Shown piece after piece: positions 63,069-64,000 of a stretch of 64,000 bases of DNA. The notes below the pieces were generated by a model. The model was not told where the DNA came from. It saw only the letters and a list, made by a program, of their open reading frames with translations, and did not search any database. This stretch comes from CAAFZY01 sp964410325. Its GTDB lineage: Bacteria > Pseudomonadota > Alphaproteobacteria > RF32 > CAG-239. The stretch covers positions 43,333 through 107,332 of the forward strand of contig CAYPFN010000003.1 in NCBI GenBank assembly GCA_964410325.1, given 5' to 3'. Positions within the stretch are counted from its first letter, which is position 1; every line of letters begins with the position of its first letter. Both the position numbers and the translations under genes were made by a program.

Positions 63069-63173
63069 AGGGGAATTTATCCCTATATACTTAAAACAGT
63101 CATTCAACCACTTTTGGTTTGACGGATTTTTTTGTTTTTTCAATTTAGGTTTTTTGTAGTTTTATTATTTATT

Positions 63174-63746
63174 TTATAAATTATATTGCTCTTTATATCT
63201 ATAAAATGTCGGTTTAGTGATTCCATACTTTTTACATATATCACTAACCTTTATTTTAACAGCAATATCTTTTTTCAATTCTTCAATTTTTGATAACGAT
63301 AATTTTTTACAGCGTTCTTTACTATAAACACCTTTCTTTTTGGCGATGGCAATGCCCTCCATCTGACGCATTTTAATCATGTTCCGTTCAAATTCTGCGA
63401 TTGAACCAATAATCTGTAAGGTCAGTTTATTAAAAGGATTGTTTGTGTCATCTGTAAATCTCAAATTCTCTTTGATGAAATATATTTCGGCATGGCGTTC
63501 TTCCGTGATGGTCTTCACGATTTGCAAAAGGTCGTTGATATTACGAGCCAGACGGTCAATACTATGAACTTCTACACAATCACCAGTGCGAACCCATTTC
63601 AGCATTTCCTGTAATTTTGGACGATTTGTAGAACCACCAGACGCATAATCAATAAAGACTTCGTCATATTGTTCGGTTGAGGTAATTTGCCGGTCAATAT
63701 GTTGCGAACCATCATTAGAACTAACTCTTGCATATAGAAACTTCAT
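63174..63746 (-). CDS. Serine recombinase / resolvase family
   Basis: This 190-residue recombinase has the catalytic Ser in YARVSSNDGSQ, the Arg-rich region SIDRLARNINDL, the E-helix and AEFERNMIKMRQMEGIAIA, and a C-terminal HTH (KVSDICKKYGITKPTFYRYK). It faces back toward the integrase. A cluster of AT repeats directly upstream of its start resembles a res site. It may serve element resolution or inversion. Confidence 0.92.
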   Translation of the reverse strand: MKFLYARVSSNDGSQHIDRQITSTEQYDEVFIDYASGGSTNRPKLQEMLKWVRTGDCVEVHSIDRLARNINDLLQIVKTITEERHAEIYFIKENLRFTDDTNNPFNKLTLQIIGSIAEFERNMIKMRQMEGIAIAKKKGVYSKERCKKLSLSKIEELKKDIAVKIKVSDICKKYGITKPTFYRYKEQYNL

Positions 63747-63760
63747 TATAAAATCCTCTC

Positions 63761-63911
63761 AAAAAGTAATATTATTGTTTAAGAGTATCATTTACTTTTT
63801 AAAAGTCAAGTTAAAAATTACCTTAATATTACTCTTTTTGATATGTTTTTAAGGTAATATTGAAGTGTGCTTTAATATTACCGCCAAAAATCCACAAAAA
63901 AGTAATGTTAA
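63761..63911. repeat. Cluster of inverted AT-rich repeats, candidate res site
   Basis: Between the recombinase start and the 68-base repeat lie several related arms: AAAAAGTAATATTA (63761), TTTACTTTTTAAAAG (63791), TTAATATTACTCTTTTTG (63823) and the inverted pair GGTAATATT / AATATTACC (63853-63861 and 63874-63882). Resolvases bind such arrays next to their own gene, which also regulates it. Confidence 0.55.
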
Positions 63912-63977
63912 GGAAGGTTTTGAGAAATAGAACAGGCAGAGTATGGCCCTGCCTGTTCAGTTAAAAAGACTGTTTAT
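63909..63977 (+). repeat. Hairpin-bearing 68-base repeat, copy 2
   Basis: It matches copy 1 at 16180-16248 with a few substitutions. The hairpin 63930-63958 has the same outer ten base pairs (GAACAGGCAG / CTGCCTGTTC), with the two loop-proximal pairs changed. The final 23 bases of the window follow it with no further match. Confidence 0.75.
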
Positions 63978-64000
63978 CATTTCAAATCCAGTTTGGGCAA

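Overview
The window is a moderately AT-rich bacterial chromosome segment. An alphaproteobacterium is the best fit. The initiator tRNA reads like the alphaproteobacterial form, an ATP12-type F1 assembly chaperone is present (a family known from alphaproteobacteria and mitochondria), and GatCAB, truB-rpsO-pnp, yebC-ruvC and hisS-prfA are typical chromosomal genes. The two prepilin-like proteins with a GRSMVE(M/I)LGVLAI head, the Cys-rich exported protein and the short split ChrA resemble gut-associated alphaproteobacteria. That finer placement is inference from memory.

Layout. 1-112 is the tail of an unknown gene. 188-7747 is a minus-strand block reading cobB, sppA, gatC, gatA, gatB, a nucleoside-hydrolase-like gene and a ZIP transporter. 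7924-15823 holds a Cys-rich exported protein, a TPR protein, a MoxR/DUF58 pair, a UvrD/PcrA helicase and unknowns. 15940-18341 is an accessory patch behind tRNA-fMet. It holds a hairpin repeat, gene remnants, a VbhA-like/winged-helix protein without a Fic core, a low-molecular-weight tyrosine phosphatase and an orphan HipB-like regulator. 18393-30296 is mixed: a short rubredoxin next to a flavin reductase, a CsoR/RcnR-type repressor with a DmeF-like transporter, a patatin-like lipase, two M50B-like membrane metalloprotease candidates, a Mur ligase coupled to an LD-carboxypeptidase, TetR, ChrA halves, a PfkB kinase, and the decayed remains of a pntA-pntB transhydrogenase operon. 30440-33858 is truB-rpsO-pnp. 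34372-39896 is a tightly overlapping minus-strand operon (rarA, unknown, rluC, asmA-like, ATP12, acyP). 40060-47268 holds a pentapeptide protein, AmpG-like permease, lipoprotein, hslO, recX, ruvC, yebC and a one-lobed degenerate DEAD-box protein. 47548-60189 has a prepilin, fba, an ApaG-domain protein, a MITE-like element, a cupin, ptsP, a RodZ-like protein, hisS, prfA, an oxidoreductase and typA. 60348 to the end is a second prepilin, then tRNA-Trp followed by a tyrosine integrase, a serine recombinase and a probable res site. This is the start of an integrated element that runs off the window.

How parts work together. AmpG, the Mur ligase (Mpl-like) and LdcA fit murein recycling. GatCAB implies indirect Gln-tRNA and/or Asn-tRNA synthesis. 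The DmeF-like pump and its repressor form a metal-efflux unit with a visible G-tract/inverted-repeat operator. The two tRNA-linked accessory regions share a hairpin-bearing repeat of about 68 bp.

No single large undescribed system stands out. The most unusual items are the Fic-less VbhA/wHTH-phosphatase pair, the shared tRNA-island repeat, the one-lobed helicase, the two-gene rubredoxin/flavin reductase unit, the prepilin pair and the pnt ruin. All homology calls come from reading the sequence; no database search was run.
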